64,000 nucleotides of DNA from Morella rubra (Eukaryota; Streptophyta; Magnoliopsida; Fagales; Myricaceae): the NCBI GenBank assembly GCA_003952965.2, contig CM025849.1, positions 8,383,627 to 8,447,626 of the forward strand. Reading direction: 5' to 3'. The position numbers and the translations under genes are program-made. A model generated the notes under the pieces. That model was not told the DNA's origin, made no database searches, and worked only from the letters and a program-made list of their open reading frames with translations. Below are positions 36,147 through 49,661 of the stretch, piece after piece (within the stretch, counting starts at the first letter, position 1; every line of letters begins with the position of its first letter).

Positions 36147-39100
36147 GCAGGAAATTTGCCTTGATGTGCCTACATGGATGTCTTCCACTTTGCTGCCTTA
36201 AATGATCCCAAAGAGATGGGTTTTCTTGTCTCCTTTTGTTGTTTGGAACTTGACCAAAACACAGGGGTTAATTGAACTCTAAAGCACGGCCAATTCGAAT
36301 ATGAATGGATCTGACTATCTGAGTGGTTTCGGTTAGCCTGGGTTTTCTAACCTCATGATTGACACACTTGAATCTCGTGAAGGAGTTGGGTTGAGCACTC
36401 CCTTTTGATGGGGCTCGTATTCTTTCAGGACTGAAGTCTTGGTTACATATGACATTTACGTTCTTCGTTTTTTTAGCTTGTTCTTCTAAATTCTTTGTTT
36501 GGAACCATGGAATTTGTTGATTTTGGAATACCATGTGAACTGGTGATGGCATATACCAGATGAGAGTTTTGCTACATAAATGTTAATATTCTTTTCTCCT
36601 AGGAGGATATGCCATTTTAGTTCTCATAAATCTTGTTCTTTCCATCCTTTGCCTCCTTTCACTTACACCTTTAATTGGTCTAGAAAGATGGGCCCTGAAA
36701 CGAACCACGGAGTTTGAAGTGACTCTGCTTTTTGGATGTTCTAGGCCCATTACAGATGGGCCTAACTTAATTTATCATGTTGTGGGCTGTAGCAAAGCTT
36801 TTGAGTGTCATGAGTTTGTGCAACACGACCCACAGTTTTGGAGGATGCTTCCATCGGTTCCAGACAGGTGCTGACAGATTTGATTTGGGTTCATCATCCT
36901 CCCACTGTAGACTATACTCTGGACAGATGGTCGGGTCACGGTTCCGGTGTTTTCCTGCATTCCTTTCTGAGGCTGCCACTCAAAGGCCACAGTATTGGTT
37001 GCTTGTGGGAGTGGGCTGACCGAGTTCTCAACAAATTTTAGGGTATTAAATTTGGTGAGAAAGTGAAGAGAGAGATGATTTTTAATATTTATTATAGTGA
37101 AAAGTAATGATGTGACGGGGAGAGAGATATTATATTGTAATATTGATTTTAGGAAGTGCAAAATTTTACATTTCAAACACACCCAAAGATAAGATAACGG
37201 TGTTTGAGTGAGTCAAACCACAGTTGCCTCATGACCTTTTCCATTTGCAAGAGGGAGGGAGTGTTGGGGGGTTTGAAGCAGAGAACCAAAGAAAGAAAGA
37301 AAGTGAACTCTTACTGAAACAAAACAAAGCGCGGTGAAAGAGGGGTTACGATTTTTTGCTCAAATTATATGGTGCAATTTAAAGAGAGAAAGAAACAATA
37401 AAGAGACTTTACTTTAATATTGTCTAGATAAAATTTTAGACAACCTAAGTTTTACAATATAATTTATCTGCTGCGTCTCTTTCTAAATTATATAATGAAA
37501 TTCTAGCGGAAAATTATAAACAATACTGATGTGAAAGAGAGAAACTAAGCTACAACGTGTTTTTACTTTTCGATCTTTTGCTTTTTGCTTAAAGTCATGT
37601 GATTGAGGTTTATAGTGAAGTTTGTCAAACGAGCTCTCGGTCCCTCCAAATGTACCCTCTTTCTGCTAATCTTAAGACTAATGTGAAAAGAATCGATTAG
37701 TCTCTCTGTCTAATCAAAGGTCAAAACGACGGAGCAATAGAGTTATAGATTTAGACATAAATGGAAATTAATATATGAACGAATCTGAAAAGAGTTTCAT
37801 ACTGATTCCTGAGCCTCCAAAAAAGCATCCCAAAGGGTAAACTAAAGAAGGAAAAAACAGATAATTTTCAGGAAACGAATATGCAAATTCTCAAAAGATT
37901 CTGATCCACTAATTTCCTTCTTCACTTTTCATTTGGAGAAAGTTCGAGGCTTCACGAGAGATCAATGGAATAATATAGGCCAGTAGATAGAACAGTAGCA
38001 GGATTGTATAAGTGTATCAGTACAGATGACATCTGTTGCTGAGTCAGAAGCCAATTGAGTGGTCCAACACACTTACAAGCTGCGCCTTCTAGCTTATCTC
38101 CAACCTTAATCATAATTACGGATCGGTTAGAGTGTCTAAATCTAAAGCTGGATTGTGTAGAACTTATAGACAAGACATGAGGCCCACCCATGTTCTTCGT
38201 TTGCTATTGATGGCCGCCTTCAAAAAGGTCAAAAAACAATTGAACTCCAGTTCAGCGTGCCTGTTGACATTCATGTCTGTCATTTTGTTCTTTTTGATCA
38301 GAGACCAAAGATCCTTTTAGAAAATGTCAATTACCTTTTCATAGAATGCATATAATCTCTTAAGTTTTTCCGAGAAGTTTCATAAAACAAGATTGATGGC
38401 CGTCGTCCGTCATGATTTTGAAGTGGGTTTTGAGATTCTCGAGTAAATCCTATAAATAATGTTTGGTAATTGGAATTAATGTATTAAGGTTAGAGTAGTT
38501 GACAAAGCTGAGGGAGTGGAATAGTGCCTGTTGCACATTTTCAAAAGCCTGCTTCACTGCTTGTATTGTTTTACTGAAATCAGTTTACTCATAATTATAA
38601 GCTCGCATATTCTGCAGAAAATTCTTAAAAGTTATATCAATTGTGTTCAAATATCACCATCTATGGCCTATAATTTAAGTTTTACTGTCATCTTTTGTGG
38701 TTTTAACTTCCTTTCAAGATAAACAATTACTTGGGCTAATCTATATTTTAGTGTTTGATAAGAAATCAATCAATGATATCATAAATTACGTCATAAATAA
38801 ATAGAAAAACAGGCCAGCAAGCCAAATGCATGTCCGTTATGGTTATCCAAGAGAGAAGTGTCATTCTATATTTTTCCTTCTTAATTTGGCATTTCCCAAA
38901 GGCTACGTTCAGGCTTCCACCAAACGTAGGGATTGTCTTGTCTGAGCATCCAGCCATCCACCCGTAGGGCTTAATCAACTGCTCGATTGCATGCCCCATT
39001 GACAAAATGACAGTCACATGCTATTTCATAATCCTTTACCTACAGGTTTCAACTCTTTCCGTTTCTTTTTCATTTTGTCCATGTGCTAGCTAGCTCCTAG

Positions 39101-41855
39101 TGAAGATTCAAACTCAACTAACCGCGACACCAACCGTACTCGATCAGCTGTCTCTTGATCAATGAGCCGGCTAGCTCGTCAACCATTTCTCGCAGAGCCT
39201 GCATGCATTCTGCCGAAAAAATATTATTGAAGGAGAAAAGAAGGAAGCGAGTTGTCTCTCTCATTGATGCGAGCCACTTGACTTTTAATCCAGCTGCTGA
39301 TCCCTGGCTCTGTTATCAGAAAGATATTCTACCAAAATCTAAAGAAAAATCTCCTCACAAAAGGGCAAAGTTCTAGCTAGAGGCCGGGAGCTGCCTTGTT
39401 TACAGTGACTTAAAATATATATTGAACTAGATTCAGGAATTTTTGTCTGAGTTTATACCAGACTTCCTTCCAGAGCAGAAGGGGGGACAAAATCAAAGAT
39501 CAGTTACAGAAAGCCAATTATTTCAGAAACATTGCCATTTTGATGTCTGCACGAAAAAAAAGACAGAAAAAGCAAAAAGGAAATAATATTAATCTTGATA
39601 TCCTGATCATAATTATTATTCAGTTTAGAATATATATAACATAATAATGTGGCAACTACACCCGCATGTCCGCATGCTTGATGTCTCGTTAATGGCTTAT
39701 ATATTCATTTCCTCTTCTGATGCTTTATAAGATTAATGAAGGGGACAACATGTACTGTGCTTTTTGATAACGCCTAAATCTTTTAATGCTATGCGTGCCA
39801 GAGCCGGCATAAGTGCTTGTATATGTCTTTCGTTTCTTCTCCAACATACCAGGTTCCTCTAATTATTAGTACTGTTCTTCCCTTTAGTTTCATATAATGT
39901 TTTGGTTGTTGAAGGAGATTATAGATCGAATTGGTAGCCGAATGTCTCTTGCCGCCCCTAGATTAACTTATACTAATCTTTAGAGATATTATTAGTCAGA
40001 ATTCATTTTAGCCATTCGCCATCAGTACTTCTTGGACAGTACAAGTTCGAAGAAGATCAATATGATCAAGGCATGATGTTTAATATCCTATGGAAAGAGA
40101 TATACAATTGACTTTTGATCCATTTAGAATTCTATACTAAAACCTAAATTCAAGAACAAAGTCATATATATATAATTTTTAATAACTTAAATATTTATTA
40201 GTCTTTCTCACTGTAGACATTGGTGTCTTTGCAATCATATATAGAGCCGTATGTAGCTTGATATAATATTGTGGATAAAGTCAAATATTGGCCAAGCCGT
40301 TGACATTAATGAGCTCATGGGTTGCTGCTTAGTGCTTACAATCTGTAAAGACATCCTTGGTATGCCACTAGCTAGACAGTTCTATACAAACAAATTAAAA
40401 GGTATGCCCAAGAAACACCGCACGACAAAATAATGATATGAAGAATAATACAGCGCAGTACTCTCTCTCTCTCTCTCTAGTCTCTTCCCACCCAAAGAAA
40501 AAAAAACCCTAAGTTTGTGCTCGATAATTCTAAGAGAAAGATTTAATTGTAGGCACTGTTTGGCCGATCGACGGAAATCATCACGAGAAGTTACCTGGAG
40601 AGGGCTAAATCTCCTAATATTCATGTATTAATTAGGTACTCTCGCCTTATAGGTCAGTGAATCATCATGGTGCATGCATGGGGAAGAAATATACCTTTTT
40701 TCTTCTGATTCATGAAAGCTATTCGATATGGTTTTAATTAGCTTGACTAATTTCTCGAATACGTGTAGCCCCCAATCTCACACGCATCGAACATTACCAG
40801 ACTGCGGATCTTCTGGATAAATACTGATCAGAATGAATTATTGCATATATATATATACACTACTCATTTGGAATAAAAGAAAGACAGTTGTCGGGTGGTT
40901 AATTAATAATTAGCGTGCAATAGGTGCCAAAAGGCAGCTAATTGCTAGTAATATATAGGGGATGTCATTAAAAATTTTGGAAGGGCCAGATCATCACATG
41001 CTTCTTCGCTTAAGATATTGTATAATTTGTATGGAAAGGCAAATTTAATTACATTGATTGCATGGGGTTTCTGTTGCAACCATTTGCACCAATTTTTTTG
41101 AGCACATTCAGTATCAACTAGTGCTCGTGCACTACCCCAACAACTATTGCGTTGCGTGGTAGGCGGGCGAGCTAGCTGCTGCTGCCACCATTGCCACCAT
41201 GACTAGCCTATCAACATCACTACTCATAACATGACTTATTTTGCCACAGAAGAGAAGAAAAAGGAGGCGAATCTGCAAATAATACAAGCATAAAGAAATG
41301 TAGTATAGAGTTACTAGGAAAGAGCTCGGATACAACAAAATGAAGGGAGAGGGTAAAGGGCCCAACGCGGTCCAAGTTGTTAATGGAACCATGTGCAAAT
41401 CATATGGTGGTTGGCCCTTAGCAGCCCCACAAGAGTCGCTTTTCACCTCCCAAACCCCCCAAACTGAAAACGAAAGGGAAAAGAGCCTCATAATTCAATT
41501 ATATGCAATAATTTTTTTAAGGCATTGATTCCCCCCAAGTCTCCTACCATTTTCAATCTCTGCTTTATCCTCACATGTTTTTACTCCTATATTCTCCAAA
41601 CCACATGTCTTTCTCTTTCTCACATGTAGATATTGTGTCAGAGCTACATTCTCCTTATTCTTTTGTCTTTCTGAGTTCTGGGCAAGCGGACCCTTTGTGT
41701 CAGAAGCAAATCTCCATCTCCAAAGCTTGTCTTGCCTTGGATCTATCCCCTAAAAGGCAATCCCGCAAACTTCGGTTATAAGTACAAACATCTGCATCAA
41801 TACCCTCTATCTTTCAAAACCCTAATCTTACAAGAAATACTCTCTCTTATCAACT
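36147..41855. other. Large spacer between TLC and IBH1
   Basis: 5.7 kb with no gene I can support. It holds the TLC 3' UTR, an inverted site II pair at 36743-36763, AT-rich DNA, a (CT)n run at about 40460-40478 and an (AT)n run near 40846. The last kilobase presumably contains the IBH1 promoter. Open frames around 36780-37040 overlap in several frames and match nothing I recognise. Confidence 0.5.
36743..36763. promoter_or_regulatory. Second inverted site II pair (AGGCCCAT-N5-ATGGGCCT)
   Basis: The same 8-mer, orientation and 5-bp spacing as at 14380-14400. It lies about 600 bp downstream of the TLC stop, with no recognised gene nearby, so it may belong to an unannotated transcript or be chance. 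Confidence 0.4.
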
Positions 41856-42338
41856 ATGAATCCTAAACGCTTCTCTTTCACCCCTGCAAGGACAGTAAAA
41901 ACCAGGTTCACTCGCGGGTTCCTTCGGGCCTTTTTGAGAATAAGTAGGCAAAGAACCGCTGCATCTTCCCCTACGGAGATCTGTCGGAGATATCTCAGAG
42001 TTAAGATTGCTGCTGATGTATCCATGGCGTCTGCTGTCGGGTCACGGAAAGCTTGGAGCCGAGCTATGCTTCGCAAGGTCCGAAGCCAAGGACGACAAAG
42101 TGTTCAGGTCAGAAGAATGGGCTTTCTTGGTGTGAGAAAAAGGAATTTGTACGGTGATCAGAAGTTTGTCGAGGAGCCCGCGGTAGGTATTTGCCAAGCC
42201 AACGAGCTACGAAAACTAGTGCCTGGTGGTGAAGCAATGGATATGTGCAACTTGTTAGATGAGACTGCTCATTATATAAAGTGCCTCGCTACCCAGGTAA
42301 AGGTGATGAGAAGAATTGCTGATGTTTTCTCTACTTAG
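41856..42338 (+). CDS. IBH1: IBH1-type atypical HLH transcription regulator
   Basis: IBH1 is a non-DNA-binding HLH protein that sequesters growth-promoting bHLH factors and is itself antagonised by PRE/ILI1 proteins, restraining brassinosteroid- and gibberellin-driven cell elongation. This is a single exon of 160 aa (Arabidopsis IBH1 is about 156). The N-terminus has the family block FTPARTVKTRFTRGFLRAFL, the middle is basic (SRKAWSRAMLRKVR), and the C-terminal HLH runs from NELRKLVPGGEAMDMCNLLD through ETAHYIKCLATQVKVMRRI (about 110-155). The basic region lacks the DNA-contacting pattern of true bHLH proteins. The start is the ATG opening the conserved NPKRF-like N-terminus; IBH1 genes are usually intronless, as here. 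Confidence 0.9.
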   Translation: MNPKRFSFTPARTVKTRFTRGFLRAFLRISRQRTAASSPTEICRRYLRVKIAADVSMASAVGSRKAWSRAMLRKVRSQGRQSVQVRRMGFLGVRKRNLYGDQKFVEEPAVGICQANELRKLVPGGEAMDMCNLLDETAHYIKCLATQVKVMRRIADVFST

Positions 42339-43921
42339 ACAAATATATTTCTATTGGCCGTCCTTGATGTTTGGGGTAGAGATAATACGGACCAACCAAT
42401 ATATCTGGAGAGAATAAATTTCCATCCCAAAGAACTGATGGCAGCTTAGGGAAGGGAAAAAAATAGTGCAGGTTATAATTACTAGCATTTGGTATGGTTT
42501 CTTTGCTGTTCTTTCTGTCAATCGTTTTTATAATTATCGTCTTCCTAGATGCCACAGCAATACTCCTGTGAGGGAGTAGGCCGGATGTGTGTGGTTAGAA
42601 GCTAGCTGATGGGTTATAACCTTAATAGCTTATTTGTGACTCTATTACCTTTTTCTTGCCTCAAGTTGTTCACCTCTTGTTCTCTCCGACTTAGAATGCC
42701 TCAGGCTCTCGCCATAATTCAATATCTCAAAATCTAAAGTTAAAACAAATATCTGAAATGATGCATTAAGCTTGCAAAATGCAAGCCATTCTGTTTAGAT
42801 TAATTGCTTACACCTGGAGGGAAAAGATCCGGTCATAAGATTGTTCCTTCTAAGTTATTTATAAGCCTACACTCGCTCGGCAGGATTTGTAAAAACAAAT
42901 CCAAAGAATTTGGCCACTTCATCTTATAAAACATCTTTGTGTAGAATTTATAACCCAATCTTTTCCCTACCCTTAGAGCCATTGGTGTATCCTGAGACGT
43001 ACGAGCGCTGTCTGGAGCTCAACAGGACAAAAGAGACGTCGTACTACTTCGCGTTTTTTAAGGGCGAGAGCCGATTCAGTACTCTACCTCGTAGAACTAG
43101 TCTTAGGTTCTTAACTCCATGAAGGAGTAGTGCTGCAACTTCTGATAATCTTCTGAGTTTTTGTTTCGGTATCTAAAACCAGTTCCAAAACCGCCGTTTT
43201 AACCATTCAACGTTTGGCTGGATGAGGACGTTCATGGGACCATGCATGAGGGTCCCAAACTAGTTTTGAAACAACACCACCAACAATATAAAAGAAAAGC
43301 TAACTTGTCCTCGCCTTCAAAAAGGGTCCACAAAAGGAGATGATTAAGCATATCCACATTCACCTGATCACCACAAGTGAGGTTTAATTCTAGAAATTTC
43401 GGAGGTGCCGCCCTATATCTTTAGGTGTGGTTATTTACGGGCCGGTTCATTGCCAAGGTAGTTTTCCTTTTCACCACCTTCTTGAACACAAAACCCATAA
43501 CAAAAAAAAAAAAAACCAGAGAAGAAAAATAAGTTAAGTAAACCAATGACAAAGTAAAAACAAATTAAACCTACAAGTTGTGCATCCCAACGTAGGTAGA
43601 AACTGATTCCATAAAATTCAAATTCTCAAATTAGACCTTTAAAATCAAATTCGAACCCACAGTTTTATATTTAATTCTAATGTATATTGGTATATTGGGA
43701 TTTGTTGATATTTAATTCTAATGTGTATTGGGATTTGTTGATATTTAATTCTAATGTATATTGGGATTTGTTTGAAAATAATTTTCATTGCCCAATACGA
43801 GCAATCGAATCACAATTTTTTATTTATTTTTGGGGAATGTTCTCTTTCAGGTAATCACACAAATTCTTACATTGACAAGAAAATGAAAACTACCCCAGAT
43901 ATATATATATATAATAAATAT
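42339..43921. other. Spacer between IBH1 and the tandem duplication
   Basis: IBH1 3' UTR, then AT-rich DNA with the minisatellite at 43667-43771. A 70-codon open frame at 42910-43122 is slightly GC-richer than its surroundings but has no recognisable domain. Confidence 0.45.
43667..43771 (+). repeat. Three-unit minisatellite
   Basis: Units of 41, 33 and about 31 bp built on atatttaattctaatgt, a purine, tattgggatttg, at 43667, 43708 and 43741. The first unit contains an extra internal tattggta step. It lies about 150 bp before the large tandem duplication. Confidence 0.85.
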
Positions 43922-46885
43922 GTAATCAAAGTATCTTAATATGAGAAGTGGAAACCCGATATTTGGTAATTGAGAGACTCAGGGATCTATCACAAGCTTA
44001 GCAACCTAGCCTCCAAAAGGAAAAAACAATAGTATGTAGAAACAAGTAATTAAGATTCTCAAGATTCTTGCAACGGTAGCATTAGTTAGCCTAGAAGACA
44101 TAATTAAGCTAGCCTAGACAAACTCTAGTTAGTGTGTAGACGTGAATTCGAATACTATTATTTGCAAATAAGTTCTTAACTATTTGAATTATGAGGATTC
44201 GAGTATATGGTTTAATTTACCGTTGCGCTTTAGCCCAATCAATACATTTTTCAACTAGATCAGGTCCGTTTGAACTCGGTACACAAAAATTAAGTTCAAC
44301 AGATTTTCATTTTTATCACAAAAGCGGCTAGTAAAACCCTCCTCGAGTGTCGTCATTCAAACCTTGGAAGCCAAAAGAAGATGGTGAAAGCTACCATTTA
44401 GACCTCTCTGAAGCTTAATTCTTAAGGATCGGTAATCAAATAAATTAAGAGCATATATACTAAGAGGTCAGATCGCGAATTTTGTAGCATATACACTAAA
44501 TAGTCCCATGCTCCCTCGATCCAAAAGAGAAAAAATAACACCAATCATCCTTATTCTCTTAGGTAGGTTAGAAGCCACATATAGTGGCTGCCCTCAATTA
44601 CTATGCTTCCCTTTCCCACCTTAAAGGCATGCCCAATTACATTTCCTCCAAATCCCACAATAACGCTCCCTATTAATCAAATACTACGAACACCAAAACA
44701 GTCCCAATCAATTAAGCTGGAACAAGGACAGACTCACTTTGAAATCATCTTGATGTGACCCGATATTGTGACAAGCAAAAATGGATTAATGTCGCCGGAG
44801 AAGGGCAGATCTTCGGTGGCGTAGTGGAAGCTTGCTAATTAATGTAGGTCGACAGAGGTTGATAATACTACAAATTAAAAGGGATGGAGAAGAGAAGCAA
44901 TAAAGGAAGAGGGATAGAGAGTTCACAATCAACATTTAAGAAATTACCCGCAGAAGCAGCAAAATTTAGAGGATCAAATTGCACGTGTACGGATGTGTGA
45001 TTGGAAAACTGGAAAAAGCAGTACTGCTTTTTTTGTTGCACACGTCTCGTAGTTTTCACTTATAAAACTCGTTCAAATGCTTTGTACATTGGGATCTGGG
45101 GTACCTAAAATTCCTGGAAGGAGCATTTCGAAGTTTGAGTTCGCCGTTTTCATAGCAAGCTGTGTATTGAAAGCCCGCATCCCTTGGCTGTAAATCACAT
45201 GCTCGGCGCAAGTTACAGAATAGCGACTTTATGGGCCCAGGTCAGTGGCAGATGCAAGCACTTAAGAGCGACTTTGCATGGGCCCAGGTCAATTTCAAGC
45301 CAGATAATCTTCTTCCAAAGTCAGGGTACGTATCCTCAAAATTATCAAAATATATTATTGTAGGATTAAACCATTAATATTATGCCTATTTTTAACATAT
45401 TTCACCCTTTGATCTTATGACAAGGCTAATGTTGATATATTTTGATAATTTTAAATTAAATGTGACGAATTTAGTAGTTTGATCTCTTTTTAATATTTTG
45501 ATGTAAGTTTATTGGTTAAAAGTGATGTTTTTCTTATAATTAGTATTGCATATTCTTGATTGATTATATATTCATAATTTATTGTGATTGACTATATTCT
45601 AATTAATTGGATCCTCAAAGTTACAAAGTCTCTTTGTATTATGCACAAACAAAAATATCGACCAGGATCTTCTCTGATTTGTTACTTGAATTAGATGATT
45701 TTCTTCAGAGAGATAGACACAATGTGTGAGTTTGATATTCAATGTATATTTTGTCTTTCCCTCTTTAAATTACGACATCAAATTGAATAGTAAACTAGAG
45801 AATGACTTATTTTTCTCTTTATCAAAAACTCTAATTAACAAGCGATTTTCGTTATTACACACAAACGCAAAAGATTGATATATACTTCCTTGCGCTTTGT
45901 TTTTGCTCCAACTCAACTGGCCAAAAAGAATGAGATGTGCAAAGCGTGATTTTTTAATTCATGCAATATACGCTGCATTTAGGATACATGAACTCCAAAT
46001 GATCCAAAAACTTCATACTTTAACAGTGAACGTGTGCAAGCATTGTCTTCATATATATAAGAGATAACAAAGAGATAGAGAGACAGAAATTACTTTTTTA
46101 GAGCCGCATTGAAGAATTGAAGTTTAATTTATCTGTGTTTGAAAAAGTTAGGTGAATTTTTTAAAAAATATTTGATTGTAAATTAATTTTTATTGGAGTG
46201 TAGATATAGATAATTTAATAGAATTTTTTTAATAAAAGTATAAAAAGAAAAGATTTGATTGATATATATATATATAATTTTTTTTTTGAAATGTATTGGA
46301 GTTTATATACATGTGAAAGTGTTAAGAGTTTGTGTTGATTTTTTTTTTCTTTTTCAAAATATTCAGATAAATTTTTTTCCTAGCTAACATATCCCTAAAT
46401 TTGAGGCTACTTAACTTGAAAAGAAAGCTCAAAAAGAGGTGCTTATGTGTATAAGAAGTTACTTAGAACTACAAAAGTTCTACTAGGCAATGAAAGCTCG
46501 TGTTCTCAGAATCTCAGATATAAGGAAAGTCGTATCCAGGAGATCCAGAATATGTGCCTTCACAGAAAAAGAAATCTTGAATCCTAAAGCGGAATTCGTA
46601 AAAAAATGTGCATCCAGTTCCACAGAAAATATGTTTAAAAATAGGTAGAATCAACATAAAGCGGAAATTACCAATGTAAAGTAAAAGATCCAAGTAAAGT
46701 AAGGTAGTTGTATTTCACTATGAACTTGTAGTTATGTATTTATACTTGAACGCATCCCATCGTTTTTATATAGAATCCCCTCAATCTTAAATTCGAGCAT
46801 CACTGTTCTGTTATAGACTCGAATTTATATTGGTATATCATACGATTCAAAAACACATGCCGGTGCAATCGTACCGCTTTTTTGA
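43922..46885 (+). repeat. Tandem duplication, copy 1 (2.96 kb)
   Basis: From gtaatcaaagtatcttaa at 43922 to the ccgcttttttga junction at 46885 this matches the next 2.8 kb almost base for base; only the last ~260 bp is strongly diverged. No coding gene is supported: the longest shared open frame (63 codons, minus strand) has no domain. Copy 1 alone has an internal doubling of gcgacttt...atgggcccaggtca near 45220 and 45270. Confidence 0.93.
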
Positions 46886-49661
46886 GTAATCAAAGTATCT
46901 TAAATATGAGAAGTGGAAACCCGATATTTGGTAATTGAGAACTCAGGGATCTATCACAAGCTTAGCAACCTAGCCTCCAAAAGGAAAAAACAATAGTATG
47001 TAGAAACAATTAAGATTCTCAAGATTCTTGCAACAGTAGCATTAGTTAGCCTAGAAGACATAATTAAGCTAGCCTAGACAAACTCTAGTTAGTGTGTAGA
47101 CGTGAATTCGAATACTATTATTTGCAAATAAGTTCTTAACTATTTGAATTATGAGGATTCGAGTATATGGTCTAATTTACCGTTGCGCTTTAGCCAATCA
47201 ACGCATTTTTCAACTAGATCAGGTCCGTTTAAACTCGGTACACAAAAGTTAAGTTCAACAGATTTTCATTTTTATCACAAAAGCGGCTAGTAAAACCTCC
47301 TCGAGTGTCGTCATTCAAACCTTGGAAGCCAAAAGAAGATGGTGAAAGCTACCATTTAGACCTCTCTGAAGCTTAATTCTTAAGGATCGGTAATCAAATA
47401 AATTAAGAGCATATATACTAAGAGGTCAGATCGCGAATTTTGTAGCATATACACTAAATAGTCCCATGCTCCCTCGATCCAAAAGAGAAAAAATAACACC
47501 AATCATCCTTATTCTCTTAGGTAGGTTAGAAGCCACATATAGTGGCTGCCCTCAATTACTATGCTTCCCTTTCCCACCTTAAAGGCATGCCCAATTACAT
47601 TTCCTCCAAATCCCACAATAACGCTCCCTATTAATCAAATACTACGAACACCAAAACAGTCCCAATCAATTAAGCTGGAACAAGGACAGACTCACTTTGA
47701 AATCATCTTGATGTGACCCGATATTGTGACAAGCAAAAATGGATTAATGTCGCCGGAGAAGGGCAGATCTTCGGTGGCGTAGTGGAAGCTTGCTAATTAA
47801 TGTAGGTCGACAGAGGTTGATAATACTACAAATTAAAAGGGATGGAGAAGAGAAGCAATAAAGGAAGAGGGATAGAGAGTTCACAATCAACATTTAAGAA
47901 ATTACCCGCAGAAGCAGCAAAATTTAGAGGATCAAATTGCACGTGTACGGATGTGTGATTGGAAAACTGGAAAAAGCAGTACTGCTTTTTTTGTTGCACA
48001 CGTCTCGTAGTTTTCACTTATAAAACTCGTTCAAATGCTTTGTACATTGGGATCTGGGGTACCTAAAATTCCTGGAAGGAGCATTTCGAAGTTTGAGTTC
48101 GCCGTTTTCATAGCAAGCTGTGTATTGAAAGCCCGCATCCCTCGGCTGTAAATATGCTGCAGAATAGCGTGGGCCCAGGTCAATTTCAAGCCAGATAATC
48201 TTCTTCCAAAGTCAGGGTACGTATCCTCAAAATTATCAAAATATATTATTGTAGGATTAAACCATTAATAAGCCTATTTTTAACATATTTCACCCTTTGA
48301 TCTTATGACAAGGCTAATGTTGATATATTTTATAATTTTAAATTAAATGTGACGAATTTAGTAGTTTGCTTTTTAATATTTTGATGTAAGTTTATTGGTT
48401 AAAAGTGATGTTTTTCTTATAATTAGTATTGCATATTCTTGATTGATTATATATTCATAATTTATTGTGATTGACTATATTCTAATTAATTGGATCCTTA
48501 AAGTTACAAAGTCTCTTTGTATTATGCACAAACAAAAATATCGACCAGGATCTTCTCTGATTTGTTACTTGAATTAGATGATTTTCTTCAGAGAGATAGA
48601 CACAATGTGTGAGTTTGACATTCAATGTATGTTTTGTCTTTCCCTCTTTAAATTACGACATCAAATTGAATAGTAAACTAGAGAATGACTTATTTTTCTC
48701 TTTATCAAAAACTCTAATTAACAAGCGATTTTCGTTATTACACACAAACGCAAAAGATTGATATATACTTCCTTGCGCTTTGTTTTTGCTCCAACTCAAC
48801 TGGCCAAAAAGAATGAGATGTGCAAAGCGTGATTTTTTAATTCATGCAATATACGCTGCATTTAGGATACATGAACTCCAAATGATCCAAAAACTTCATA
48901 CTTTAACAGTGAACGTGTGCAAGCATTGTCTTCATATATATAAGAGATAACAAAGAGATAGAGAGACAGAAATTACTTTTTTAGAGCCGCATTGAAGAAT
49001 TGAAGTTTAATTTATCTGTGTTTGAAAAAGTTAGGTGAATTTTTTTAAAAATATTTGATTGTAAATTAATTTTTATTGGAGTGTAGATATAGATAATTTA
49101 ATAGAATTTTTTAATAAAAGTATAAAAAGAAAAGATTTGATTGATATATATATTTTTTGAAATGTATTGGAGTTTATATACATGTGAAAGTGTTAAGAGT
49201 TTGTGTTGATTTTTTTTTTCTTTTTCAAAATATTCAGATAAATTTTTTTCCTAGCTAACATATCCCTAAATTTGAGGCTACTTAACTTGAAAAGAAAGCT
49301 CAAAAAGAGGTGCTTATGTGTATAAGAAGTTACTTAGAACTACAAAAGTTCTACTAGGCAATGAAAGCTCGTGTTCTCAGAATCTCAGATATAAGGAAAG
49401 TCGTATCCAGGAGATCCAGAATAAAATGTGCCTTCACAGAAAAAGAAATCTTGAATCCTAAAGCGGAATTCGTAAAAAAATGTGCATCCAGTTCCAGAGG
49501 AAAATAAATAATGACTTGTATATATTTATAGAACGCGTTTCCCTGATCTCTTTTTATATGTTTAATCCCCTTCTTCTTAGGCTGAGCTTTCCGTTTCCTG
49601 ATAGAACTTTAATTTGTAGTTCTAATCAACATACACATGCCGGTGCGTACCGCTTTTTGAG
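46886..49661 (+). repeat. Tandem duplication, copy 2 (2.78 kb)
   Basis: Direct copy of 43922-46885, abutting it. Near-identical to about 49495, then diverged but recognisable to tgccggtgcgtaccgctttttgag (copy 1: tgccggtgcaatcgtaccgctttttt). It is shorter mainly through small deletions. It ends about 108 bp before the DUF707 start codon, so that gene's promoter lies in or next to the copy. Confidence 0.92.

Noticed and set aside
36777..37041. Overlapping open frames on both strands downstream of TLC
   Set aside because: Frames on both strands compete, none matches a family I know, and no exon structure could be built.
42910..43122. 70-codon open frame in a slightly GC-richer patch
   Set aside because: No recognisable domain, no splice partners; does not resemble a known small peptide.
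44868..45059. 63-codon minus-strand open frame repeated exactly at 47826-48017
   Set aside because: Identity simply reflects the DNA duplication; there is no domain, no codon pattern and no separate support for a gene.
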